This document shows positions 9,138 through 18,016 of a DNA stretch of 64,000 bases, in pieces; within the stretch, counting starts at the first letter, position 1, and each line of letters opens with the position of its first letter. The notes beneath the pieces were generated by a model. The model was not told the DNA's origin. It worked only from the letters and a program-made list of their open reading frames with translations, and did not search any database. The position numbers and the translations under genes were made by a program. This stretch comes from an uncultured Celeribacter sp. (lineage in GTDB: Bacteria > Pseudomonadota > Alphaproteobacteria > Rhodobacterales > Rhodobacteraceae). The DNA is taken from assembly GCF_963676475.1 (NCBI RefSeq), contig NZ_OY781106.1:1798001-1862000 (forward strand), written 5' to 3'.

Positions 9138-9645
9138 TTACTCGACAATACTGTCATCCTGCATAAGTTTTTCGACATACTTTTCTGGCACCTTGTCAAG
9201 AGCTTCGTAACCATCCTGTGTAAGTTGGAAGCACCGTCCCTCAGAGGTGCTATCAACAATTAAATTGTAGGTCTCTAGCTTCTCAATTGCCGCTTCTATC
9301 TTAGCTATAGCTCTACGAGTGTTATTATGCTCAACTTCAACTCCACCCGCAGAAAAACTTACCCCACCAATATATTCATAAATTGTTATTTGTCCGTGAT
9401 CATCTTGAGAGGCGAGATAAAGAAGTCGAATTTCTAAAGATGAAAAGCTTACCAGTATCTCTTGCTCTTGAGACATATCATCTACCAATGCTTTCGCTTG
9501 CGCCAAAAAACTCTTTAGATAATCATTTTCAGCAAGCATTTGCGAAAGATGTCGCTGAAAATGATAACCAAAATCTTTGATGTCCTCGAATTCATTGTAG
9601 ATGCCATTGTTTTGGCACCATGCCTTAAACTCTTTTAGTTTTTTA
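9138..9645 (-). pseudogene. DUF4062-type gene, C-terminal half (split by the 23-kb element)
   Basis: These 169 codons (KKLKEFKAWCQNNGIY onward to SIVE) continue exactly in frame from the N-terminal half at 32831-33227 when the IS66-ended element and one 8-bp duplication are removed: ...EPEQY then KKLKEF. The reconstructed protein has 296 residues. This half includes the end of the DUF4062-like domain (EFEDIKDFGYHFQRHLS) and a C-terminal region that resembles a winged-helix module (QLTQDGYEALDKV). The A+T content is clearly above that of rimO, so the gene itself was probably acquired. DUF4062 proteins have a TIR or nucleoside-deoxyribosyltransferase-like fold, and their function is not established. 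Confidence 0.85.
9638..9645. repeat. Target-site duplication, left copy (8 bp)
   Basis: GTTTTTTA here is identical to 32823-32830. Eight base pairs is the duplication length made by IS66-family elements. Confidence 0.95.
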
Positions 9646-9664
9646 GTAAGCGGTGTATAGGCCC
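9646..9664 (+). repeat. Left terminal inverted repeat, IS66 type
   Basis: The end begins GTAAGCGGTGTATAGGCCC. The right end, read inward on the other strand, begins GTAAGCGGTGCAAAGCCCC: the first ten bases are identical and 16 of 19 match. GTAAGCG is the classic IS66-family terminus. Confidence 0.92.
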
Positions 9665-9923
9665 GGGAAATTTGGCAATCTGAGCGCAGACTGCAAATAG
9701 CGAGGCCGATAAAACGACTCACCGCCATGATTTGCCTTGATGGTTTCCCTGCCCGAAACCAAGTTCTGATCCTTCAAGACCGTACCTTGCGGATCGAAAG
9801 TGTCGCTTGATGGCGTTACCGGAACAGACACGAAAAGCGCCCCTTCGGCAGATCGCTGCCCAGCCTCAGCTGTTCTTCGGTGCGGTGCTTGAACCACGCG
9901 CTGGTTTCGCTGTAGTTCGCGCC

Positions 9924-10547
9924 ATGTCTGCACAGATTTTTTCCATCGATGCGCGAGAAGACGGCGGTGCCAAGCTCGCGCTCAATTCCAAACATGACAT
10001 GCATAGCGGCATCCGGCGGATTTCTTGCGAGTTGTCGCCTGAAGGGTTGTTGCAACTCGTGCTCTACGCGGAGGCTCTCAGCCTGCGTCAACACCTCGGG
10101 CATCCGGCCGCGTCGCGCCTGTCCGGGGACGGGCTGGAACTGTTTTATGATCCGGCGGCACCGGATCTGCATGTGGCGCGGCAGGCCGGCTACTCTCAGC
10201 AGGCCGCGCGTATCCCGGTCGCGATCTTCCAAGCCGAGATGGCAGGCATGACCGAGATTTGCATGACCCGCGCCGAGGCGTCAAAACACGCCCCGGTCCT
10301 GAAACAGCTGTTGGCAGAATGCGCCGGGCCAGAGGATCTCGACCAATGGCTCGGGCAAGATGATGCCGATCTGGTGCTGCATCAGCTGCGTGAAATAGCA
10401 TTTCTGTTGCTGGTCCGGGAGGCCTCCATCTGCGGCTCCGCTCTTGGCCGCAAGCTACGCGGCAAGAAAACGCAGGATCAGGCGCGGGAGGCCGTTCGCG
10501 TTATCCTGCTTGAGCTTGCAACAGAACTCGTTCCGGTGTCGGCCTGA
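9924..10547 (+). CDS. Unknown protein near the left end of the transposon
   Basis: This is an open frame of 207 codons from the ATG at 9924 (an upstream in-frame extension to 9807 is possible). The product (MSAQIFSIDAREDGG..., ending ILLELATELVPVSA) has no motif, signal peptide or membrane segment that I recognise. It is Ala/Leu-rich and probably soluble and helical. It runs opposite to tnpC and occupies the gap between tnpC and the left inverted repeat, where an intact IS66 would have almost nothing. It is followed by a short hairpin (AGCTTGC / GCAAGCT, about 10560-10576). It could be cargo or an IS-associated passenger gene. Confidence 0.5.
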   Translation: MSAQIFSIDAREDGGAKLALNSKHDMHSGIRRISCELSPEGLLQLVLYAEALSLRQHLGHPAASRLSGDGLELFYDPAAPDLHVARQAGYSQQAARIPVAIFQAEMAGMTEICMTRAEASKHAPVLKQLLAECAGPEDLDQWLGQDDADLVLHQLREIAFLLLVREASICGSALGRKLRGKKTQDQAREAVRVILLELATELVPVSA

Positions 10548-10705
10548 GGCAGATAAGGAGCTTGCGGGGCAAGCTGGGCAGCGGCATTGAGGACCTCCAG
10601 CCCTACCGTGCAAGTGTCAGGACATGCCTTTGGGCCGGAACCCTGCGTCGGGCTCCGGCTGCGTGAGCTTTCTTTGCCGCCGTGACGTCAGGACGACAGT
10701 CGCGT

Positions 10706-12382
10706 TCAGTCCTCGATCCGCCCGACGGGGCAATGCCAAGGCATCAATTGACTGTAGTCCAGCTCGCCACGATTGCGCTCGATTTCCTGAACTACCCAAT
10801 TCAGATAGCTGCGCGGGTTGACCCGATTCACACGAGCGCTCTCGATTAGGGAGTAATAGATGGCCCAGACCCGTGCCGCCTCATGGCTGCCGGCGAAGAG
10901 GGAGTTCTTCTTCGTCAGGGCGATGCCTCGAATGCAGCGTTCAACCGCGTTGTTGTCGATCTTGAGGCGGCCGTCGAACACGAACCGCTGCAGCCCGTCA
11001 AAACCATTAAGCATATAGTTGATTGCTTGTTTCAGCTTACCCGAAGCGTCTTGCTGATATTGCTCCAGGAGTTTTTTGAGTTCGGCAAAGAGAGGAAGCG
11101 TCTTTTCCTGCCGCAGCCGTTCGCGCTCGGCAGGAGGAAGTCCGCGCGCGGCTTTTTCAACCGCATAGGCTTTTTGGAAGACCTGGATAGTTCTGTGGGC
11201 CAGTTTGCTCTCGGTTGCCAGCTCGGCTTCGTAGAATTTGCGCCGGGCATGGGCGTTGCAGCGCGCCGACTTCGGCCCGTCATCCTCGGAGGCTTGCTCG
11301 AAAAGTCGATTGTATCCGGCGTACCCGTCCGTCTGAAGGAACTGGAACGAAGCACCGGACAACACCCCCTCTGCCACGATGCCGGCACGGGAAGGGGCGT
11401 AGTGGTACACCACAGCCGGCTGGGCCCCGGCGTTCCAATTACGCTCATCACGATTGATCACCCAGAAATACCCGGTGTCGCACTTTCCCTTTCCCGGCGC
11501 TTGAACTTTCACCGGGGTTTCATCCATCTGAGCGGCATAACCGGCAAGCACATGCGCATGAAGCTCGTCCCGGACCGGCTCTAGGAATTTGGCCACGTGG
11601 GCAACAGACCTGTCAATCGCTTGACGTGTCAGATTGACATTGGCGTTCTGCAAGCGCCGTTCCAGCCGGTACGATGGAATATGCTCGAAGTATTTCTGGC
11701 ACCCCGCTTCAACCGCAAACCCGACCTCTAGGCTTCGTCCCTTCATGATGAAATGCTTCGATTTCGCGGACACTGGTTTGTTTTCCTTGCAGATCCCCCG
11801 GTTGCAGGCACAGGTGTGGTAGACGTCCTTCACCAAAACCACGTGCTCGGGGATGATCCGGAAACTCCCGACACGTTCTTCGGATTTGACCGTCTTGAGT
11901 TCATGCCCGCATGTGCCGCAGCTCATGTTGTCAGGGAAATGATCGACGGTGATGACTTCCATGTCCTTGGGGGTTTTCCGGCGCCCCTTGCCCTTGGGCC
12001 TTTCCTTGGCCTCTTCCTCCGGTTCATCGTCCATGGCCAGGCAAAGATCGTCTTCCTCGGCCTCGCCGCGTTCCTTTTCGGAGCTCTGCCCGAAATGTTC
12101 CTGGCGCAGCACGGCCAGTTGCTCCGTGGTCCGGCGCTGCTCGCTTTTGAGCGCCAGGACCCGCTGTTTGGCTGTCCGAGCTTTGCCTTCAGCCTCCGTG
12201 AACAGGGACAGAATGCCCTCGATCCGCGAACCAATGGTGATCGTCGCTTCTTCGGGAATGTTCGGGATTTTCTGCACTGCGGACAGAATGCCGTCGCAAA
12301 GAAGGCCAACCGGGCTCAATTCACCGGAAACGGCCTCGTGCTGGTCCGGCGGCCTATCGGGCTTTTGAAATTTCATTGCCAT
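10706..12382 (-). CDS. tnpC: IS66-family transposase TnpC
   Basis: The 558-residue protein is a full-length IS66 DDE transposase. It has an N-terminal helical region with an acidic stretch (about 120-150), a zinc-binding block with CGTCGHE and a CACN cysteine pair, the DDE core including QMDETPVKV, FLQTDGYAGYN and DNNAVERCIR, and the C-terminal IS66_C segment (NPRSYLNWVVQEIERNRGE). The ATG at 12382 follows AGAGGA. No tnpA or tnpB precedes it: the 360 bp upstream do not encode TnpB, whereas an orphan tnpA-tnpB pair in the same orientation lies at the far right end of the 23-kb element. Confidence 0.93.
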   Translation of the reverse strand: MAMKFQKPDRPPDQHEAVSGELSPVGLLCDGILSAVQKIPNIPEEATITIGSRIEGILSLFTEAEGKARTAKQRVLALKSEQRRTTEQLAVLRQEHFGQSSEKERGEAEEDDLCLAMDDEPEEEAKERPKGKGRRKTPKDMEVITVDHFPDNMSCGTCGHELKTVKSEERVGSFRIIPEHVVLVKDVYHTCACNRGICKENKPVSAKSKHFIMKGRSLEVGFAVEAGCQKYFEHIPSYRLERRLQNANVNLTRQAIDRSVAHVAKFLEPVRDELHAHVLAGYAAQMDETPVKVQAPGKGKCDTGYFWVINRDERNWNAGAQPAVVYHYAPSRAGIVAEGVLSGASFQFLQTDGYAGYNRLFEQASEDDGPKSARCNAHARRKFYEAELATESKLAHRTIQVFQKAYAVEKAARGLPPAERERLRQEKTLPLFAELKKLLEQYQQDASGKLKQAINYMLNGFDGLQRFVFDGRLKIDNNAVERCIRGIALTKKNSLFAGSHEAARVWAIYYSLIESARVNRVNPRSYLNWVVQEIERNRGELDYSQLMPWHCPVGRIED

Positions 12383-13607
12383 TTTTCCTCTTGGGTGTCG
12401 GCCCTTGCCCAACACCGGGCAAAGGCGGTCTCCGTCCGGGGCCGAAGGATGCGAGCCCGGCTGAGGCACCATTCGAGGAAACAGATGATCAACATCCGGT
12501 CCGCCCCGACCGGTTTACGGCCTGAGTTGGTTCGGTCGGATATCTGTTCCGGTCGGTGTGCCTGAGCGATGAGGAAGTCCGTTGCCCAAGCAGAATCCTT
12601 GCGATGGATCGCAGGAATTGCTAGGTTGCCAGCATCCAAACGGGCGGGCGCGGGTCTGCCTCTTACGATCACGTCGGAATGCACCAACATTCCGGCGTTT
12701 TCGCTTTTAAGAGCTTAGTTGTTCATTCCGGTCTCTCCTGTTGCCGTTTTTCGGTGAGCGCTTTTAGGTCCAGCTGCCCGAAAGATAAACATTATTATTA
12801 AAGTCAGTCACTTATGCGAAAATCCGAGTTCGATTCGTTGCTGCTGGGCAGGCCCGTGCCTCTCGGGCGATGAACTTGTGTCCTTTCAAGATCTCCTCAC
12901 ATCATATGGACTTCGCGCCACTTTTCGTCCGAGCCGGTGAATGTGCGAAACCAACGCCTGTCGGTGCAGCAATAAAATTTTTTTCTGTCAGCATGATCTC
13001 GTTGAGCCTCTTTCGTTCGATGATCACCGCGACATGACGCGAGTCGGGGCTGCAATTGTTCGAAGGAAGTTTCAGGCAGAACACCCCTGAACCGATCCGA
13101 GAGGATCAGCCTATGAGCCGAGAGGAGGCGCTGGGGATATGTGGGATCTGGTTCAGCATGATGAGGACAGGTTAGGCAGAGCCCGTTTGATCGGCAATTC
13201 ACAATCGGTCTTCAAAAACCTACTCGACCAAGTCGTTGCAAACTCGGCACAATTCAGTTTTTTATGCATCCGTGTCAGCCGCCTGAGATTGACAAAATCC
13301 CTTCCTAAAGAGCCCTATGGGCTATTCTTGTTAGGAAGGGGGCGCCGCCTCAGTGGCCCGACAGACGTCTTGCCGCGACGATTCCCCTAAACCCCTCAAT
13401 GAAAAATCGTCACATGTGTGTGTATTTTTCTTGACGCTCGAGTGGCGGGTCAGAGCGTCACTCGCAATATGGCGAGTGCCTGCGAACAGATATCACAGCC
13501 GGTCATCGCATTTGTCCTGAGCCATCAGCTGGCTGATGACCGCATCGGGGATGGCCTCTTTGGCAAAGGTGAAGGTATCGGACAATTTAACCTCATTGGC
13601 CGCGCGC
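12383..13607. other. Gene-free stretch between tnpC and the integrase remnant
   Basis: About 1.2 kb in which I find no convincing gene. Several frames are open for 60-100 codons but resemble no family. The only clear structure is the hairpin at 13299-13340. The mixed composition suggests decayed mobile DNA. Confidence 0.5.
13299..13340. repeat. Nested perfect hairpin
   Basis: The outer arms CCCTTCCTAA and TTAGGAAGGG are perfect complements, and an inner pair AGCCC/GGGCT closes on a 3-nt loop. On the minus strand it is followed by ATTTTG, so it could act as a weak terminator there. Confidence 0.7.
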
Positions 13608-13901
13608 ATGAAGGTCCGATCTTCCGTCCCGTTGACCGCCACAGAAATGTGCAGCCCGACCGCCTGCGCTCCGATGCCGTGTCCACCATCCTGCGCGATC
13701 GTCTCGTTGGGGCGGGGGTCGACCCCGAAGGCTACAGCGGCCACAGCCTCCGCGCAGGCCTTGCCACCAGCGCGATCAAGGCGGGGGGGGCCGACCTTCG
13801 TCGTGCGAAAGCAAACCGGCCACGCCTCAGACCTGATGCTGTCGCGCTACGTGCGGGATGCGGGGTTGTTCGATGGCAACGCGGCGGCGTCGTCGTTGTG
13901 A
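13608..13901 (+). pseudogene. Tyrosine recombinase/integrase, C-terminal remnant with frameshift
   Basis: The first part reads VSTILRDRLVGAGVDPEGY then GHSLRAGLATSAIKAGG, the catalytic H-x-L-R box of phage-type integrases. The frame then shifts inside a run of eight G residues (13783-13790) and continues as VVRKQTGHASDLMLSRYVRD, which supplies the second His (TGH) and the nucleophilic Tyr. The N-terminal two thirds are missing. It lies just upstream of the Shango operon and is probably a relic of an earlier integrative island. Confidence 0.85.
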
Positions 13902-14121
13902 GATTTAGGTTGATAACCTGACGCTGATCGTCATGAATCTTGAGAGAGATTGGGGACCGCCCATATAGCAGCCTTGCTATGCGCACGAAATTTGACCGGG
14001 GTTTGCAGGAACTTTTTTGGTGAGCAACGCAAAACTCTCTCAAAGAAGTACCCGACAACCCAAGCGATAGCTGTTGCAAACTATCCCGTGTGTCGTAGGG
14101 TCATCAAAAAGGCCATTTTGG

Positions 14122-16710
14122 ATGTCGATGATAATAAAATTGTTCAGAATAGTTTTCTTTCTCGTTGTATATTTCGTGCTCTGCATGATTGCTGTCACGA
14201 CCATTCTTCAAAGCTGGCCGGATGGCGCCCAAATGCTGTTTTCGTTCGGGGTGCCAATTGCGCTGGTTTGGTGGGGTGAGAAAAGAAGAGCAAATAGACT
14301 GGCAAAACCTGAAAGTGAATTTTCTCAATCGGACGCCAAACTGAAACGAGGATCACCTAAGCCACAGATGACGGTCGTGCCCCGTGATCGAACAGACCTA
14401 AAGGAGCAGACCGAGAGACGAGAACAAGTATTGAGGGAACGCAATCGGGATGCCATGCTTTCTGGGTCCTCTCGTATCCTGAGTAAAGCGGAGAATGAAA
14501 CAAACCCACAATATCAGCCGCCCAAACAGGACTATGCCGCCATAGTAAAGGCAGGTAGGGCGTCGTCACCGGATCTCTCACAGATCGCCGTCAGGAAAGA
14601 ACGCGAGAGAGGAAGGCCCGTTAAAGCCACGCGACGTACTGGATGGGTGCCATCGTCAGAGTCAGTTGATGTCGGCGGAAGAATTATTGGCGGAATGGTC
14701 TATGTGGGTACACCGCCGCGCCTAAACGACTATGGCTATCGGGACAAATGCCGAGCCTACATAGACCCCTCGCTGTCTGTAGCCCGCAATGGCACCGACA
14801 AGGTGGGCAACTACATGCCTTATTGGCCCGGTTATTCGGAAATTCCGTCTCAGTGCAGGGCGACTTATCTGGATTGGCTCGCGAGCGGGCGGTCTGATCC
14901 GTCCTACGATCCCGGCTACATGTTCCTTTATTTCTATGGACTTGAGCGACGCTTTGTTCTCGATCAGCCGCCTGAGGCTGAAAAGCGGGAGATATTGCAA
15001 GAAGTCCGACGCCTTATGAAACTCTACCCGGATAACGGATCGGTGCAGAGGTATCTGGGGGAGTTCATTCAGCTTGCGCAAATCTCGTTGAATGATGAGG
15101 CGGTTCATGAGCCGGTTTTCGATTATCGTGGTTGGGATCTACCGCTGTCGCTCAAAGTCGCCATCGGGGCGCGTGTGGGACGCGGCGACTGGCTTTCGGC
15201 GGATTGGGTTCTGAGCTGGTTGATGTGCCATCCTGAACGCCGCCTGCGCACCCCGGCAACTCGTTGTGCCGAAGAGTTTCGCGCACTTTTCAGGCTGCGC
15301 TTCGACGAACGTTTTCCTGAAGGTCTAAAAGTGAGCAAGCCGCGCAAGATGCTTGAGCCCACCTATCAGGCCGCATCAAGCGAGTTTCAGGGGCAGCTAG
15401 AACCGATGGTGAATGGGGCCAGGGTGCCTGACATCTCTGGCCTGAGGAAGCCTGTCGAGATCGCACAGGAGATCGCAGATGAGGCGATGGACGATCTCGA
15501 CAAGCTCAGCCGCTATCTGGGCCGCAATCCCGATGGACGGGGCAGCGTAGAGGCACAAGCCCTATTGCCTCAGGAGTTGTGGGAGCTGTTTCCCAGTGAA
15601 GAACTGGAAAGCCTCAAGGCTTGGGCTGCGGATCGTGTCGGCAGTGGCGGCTTGATCCCTGTTTTGGACGTTATTGAACGCCTCGAAAGTTCGCGGCCAG
15701 AGAAACTGAGCAAACGAATCCTCACCGGCGCGGCGGATGCGCTGGCACGGATCGGGTATGGTTTTGCCCCGGACCCCCGGTTCGCTCTGCGCTCACCAAA
15801 GCTGGATGAGCCTGTCATGCTGTTTGAGTTGGGCGAAGCTGTCGGCCAATTGGAGGACGTGTCCGACGATTACCGTGCTGCGCTGATCGAGGCTGCGCTA
15901 GGATCGTTTGTAGCCCATGCCGACGGGCAGATCACGGAGAGTGAAAGGAAGTCACTCCAGGCCAAGGCCACGGACGTGGATAGGTTGAGCGGGCAGGAAT
16001 ACCGCCGTCTTGCCGCGAATGTGGAATGGATGCTGGCCGTCGCACCGGACATGACCTTGCTCCGGCGCAAGCTCAAGGACACCGGGCCAGAGGCCATGGC
16101 GTCGATTAGATCGGCATTGGTTGCGGCGGCCCATGCGGACGGTGTGATCCAGTCCGAAGAGGTTGCTGGGATCGAGAAGGTTTACAAGGCCTTAGGGCTG
16201 GACCCGGCCTTGGTTTATTCTGACCTTCATGCTGGGGATGTCAGTGACGGCCCGGTGCGTGTTCGCGCTGCTGAACCCGGTGCTGCGGGAGAGACCATTC
16301 CTGACGAAGCCCCATCCGGACCGCCAAAGCTTGATGCCGCTCGGATCGCGGCTATCCAATCCGATACCGCGCGTGTCTCTTCCGTGTTGGGGGATATTTT
16401 CGACGATACACCGGATGTTTCCGAGGCTTTAGAGGCAGATGAAACGGTTCTTGGTGGTTTGGATGCTAAACACTCGGATCTGGTGAAAGCCCTGATCGCA
16501 CAAGAACATTGGACGGAAGAAGCGTTTGAGGAATTGTGCCGCGCAACTGGGCTACTTGCCTCTGGCGCCATAGAGGACGTCAACGAATGGGCCTATGACA
16601 CCTATGATGAAGCCTTATTGGACGAATACGATGGCTACGACGTTTCGCCCGACCTGGCGGCGCAATTGAAAAAGAAATTTGGAGAGGAGATTCCCCATGT
16701 CGAGGCTTAA
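14122..16710 (+). CDS. sngA: Shango-type defence protein SngA (TerB domain)
   Basis: The protein is about 862 residues from the ATG at 14122 (a TTG further upstream at 14074 is also open). It has an N-terminal transmembrane helix (about 8-30), a charged linker to about 130, and a TerB_N-like region that includes YMPYWPGYSEIPSQCRA. TerB helices follow with two HADG acidic motifs (VAHADGQITESE near 595 and AAHADGVIQSEE near 665), and a TerB_C-like tail ends the protein (WTEEAFEEL, then YDGYDVSPDLA). The next two genes overlap or abut it and encode an ATPase and a helicase. That trio is the published Shango anti-phage system. The mechanism is not known. Confidence 0.85.
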   Translation: MSMIIKLFRIVFFLVVYFVLCMIAVTTILQSWPDGAQMLFSFGVPIALVWWGEKRRANRLAKPESEFSQSDAKLKRGSPKPQMTVVPRDRTDLKEQTERREQVLRERNRDAMLSGSSRILSKAENETNPQYQPPKQDYAAIVKAGRASSPDLSQIAVRKERERGRPVKATRRTGWVPSSESVDVGGRIIGGMVYVGTPPRLNDYGYRDKCRAYIDPSLSVARNGTDKVGNYMPYWPGYSEIPSQCRATYLDWLASGRSDPSYDPGYMFLYFYGLERRFVLDQPPEAEKREILQEVRRLMKLYPDNGSVQRYLGEFIQLAQISLNDEAVHEPVFDYRGWDLPLSLKVAIGARVGRGDWLSADWVLSWLMCHPERRLRTPATRCAEEFRALFRLRFDERFPEGLKVSKPRKMLEPTYQAASSEFQGQLEPMVNGARVPDISGLRKPVEIAQEIADEAMDDLDKLSRYLGRNPDGRGSVEAQALLPQELWELFPSEELESLKAWAADRVGSGGLIPVLDVIERLESSRPEKLSKRILTGAADALARIGYGFAPDPRFALRSPKLDEPVMLFELGEAVGQLEDVSDDYRAALIEAALGSFVAHADGQITESERKSLQAKATDVDRLSGQEYRRLAANVEWMLAVAPDMTLLRRKLKDTGPEAMASIRSALVAAAHADGVIQSEEVAGIEKVYKALGLDPALVYSDLHAGDVSDGPVRVRAAEPGAAGETIPDEAPSGPPKLDAARIAAIQSDTARVSSVLGDIFDDTPDVSEALEADETVLGGLDAKHSDLVKALIAQEHWTEEAFEELCRATGLLASGAIEDVNEWAYDTYDEALLDEYDGYDVSPDLAAQLKKKFGEEIPHVEA

Positions 16711-18007
16711 ACCCCGTGAACGCGATGCAATTGTTCAGGCCCTGCGGGCGGGTGTGGTGCCCAAGCTGGGGTTGAGGCATATCCAGGTTGGACGGGTGCG
16801 TGAGATCGAGGAACTGGTCAAGGATATGGATCGCCTTGCTGATGGTGGCTCCGCGATCCGGTTCATCATTGGTGAGTATGGCTCTGGCAAGACATTCTTT
16901 ATGAATCTGATCCGCTTGGTCGCGCTGGAAAAGGGGCTGGTGGTGATGTTCGCCGATCTGGCCCCGGATCGCCGCATTCACGCGACCGGTGGTCAGGCTC
17001 GTGGGCTTTACGCTGAAATGGCGCGGAACCTATCAACCAGGACCAAGCCTGATGGCGGGGCATTGGCAAGTGTTGTGGAGCGATTTGTATCAACCGCCCA
17101 TCGAGAGGCCGAAGCCCGCGATCTCCCTACCGGCAATGTTATCCGTGAGAAGCTGGCCCATTTCGAGGAACTGACCGGCGGGTTCGAGTTTGCGGAGGTT
17201 ATCCGCCGCTATTGGGAGGGGCATGAAAACGGGGATGAAGAGTTGAAATCCTCGGCCCTGCGCTGGTTGCGAGGTGAGTTTGCCACCCGCACAGACGCCC
17301 GCAAGGCGCTTGGGGTGCGCACGATCATCAATGACTCCAGTGTCTATGACCATCTCAAGCTGATGTCCGCCTTTGTGGTGGAGGCCGGGTATAAAGGGCT
17401 GCTTGTGGGCATGGACGAGATGGTGAACCTCTACAAGCTCACCTCATCGCAGGCCCGCAATGCCAACTACGAACAAATCCTGCGCATCCTGAACGATGTG
17501 CTGCAAGGCAGTGCCGAGAACCTAGGATTTTTAATGGGCGGAACACCAGAATTTCTGATGAACACGCGCCGAGGGCTTTACAGCTATGAAGCATTACAAT
17601 CGCGATTGGCGGAAAACACCTTTGCCCGCGAGGGACTTGTGGACCTTTCCGGCCCTGTAATCCGTCTGGCCAGCCTAACCCCCGAAGATCTGTTCGTTCT
17701 GCTGGCCAATGTGCGCCGGGTGATGCAGGGCGAAGACACAGCCTTGCCCGATACCGCGCTGGAAGCCTTCATGACCCATTGTTCCGAGCGGATAGGCGAA
17801 GCGTATTTCCGTACCCCGCGCAACACTGTGACAGCTTTCGTCAACCTGCTTGCGGTGCTTGAGCAAAACCCTGGTGTGGAATGGTCGGACCTGATTGATG
17901 ATCTGGACGTGGCTGACGATCAGGGCGATGATATGAGTGATATTGAGGAGGCAACCGGGTCACAGCCAGCCGAGGGCGACGACGATCTGGTCAGTTTCAA
18001 GCTCTGA
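16697..18007 (+). CDS. sngB: Shango-type defence ATPase SngB (DUF2791/BrxD-like)
   Basis: This is a 436-residue P-loop ATPase of the DUF2791 (BrxD-related) type. Walker A is GEYGSGKT at 59-66, and Walker B ends at Asp240-Glu241 in LLVGMDE. A conserved MGGTPEF segment and an acidic C-terminal tail follow. The ATG at 16697 lies inside the end of sngA (14-nt overlap) and has GGAGAGGAG just upstream, so translation is probably coupled. Related ATPases accompany helicases in BREX and in Shango; here the order TerB-ATPase-helicase matches Shango. Confidence 0.87.
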   Translation: MSRLKPRERDAIVQALRAGVVPKLGLRHIQVGRVREIEELVKDMDRLADGGSAIRFIIGEYGSGKTFFMNLIRLVALEKGLVVMFADLAPDRRIHATGGQARGLYAEMARNLSTRTKPDGGALASVVERFVSTAHREAEARDLPTGNVIREKLAHFEELTGGFEFAEVIRRYWEGHENGDEELKSSALRWLRGEFATRTDARKALGVRTIINDSSVYDHLKLMSAFVVEAGYKGLLVGMDEMVNLYKLTSSQARNANYEQILRILNDVLQGSAENLGFLMGGTPEFLMNTRRGLYSYEALQSRLAENTFAREGLVDLSGPVIRLASLTPEDLFVLLANVRRVMQGEDTALPDTALEAFMTHCSERIGEAYFRTPRNTVTAFVNLLAVLEQNPGVEWSDLIDDLDVADDQGDDMSDIEEATGSQPAEGDDDLVSFKL

Positions 18008-18016
18008 TCTGGTGCG

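Noticed and set aside
9643..9933. Minus-strand frame at the left transposon end
   Set aside because: I checked it as a possible TnpC tail; it shows none of the IS66 C-terminal motifs and overlaps the inverted repeat.
12373..12690. Possible tnpB upstream of tnpC
   Set aside because: The 105-residue frame lacks every TnpB motif seen in the genuine copy at 31991-32342.
13139..13390. Plus-strand frame of 83 codons
   Set aside because: It spans the large hairpin and has no recognisable protein features.
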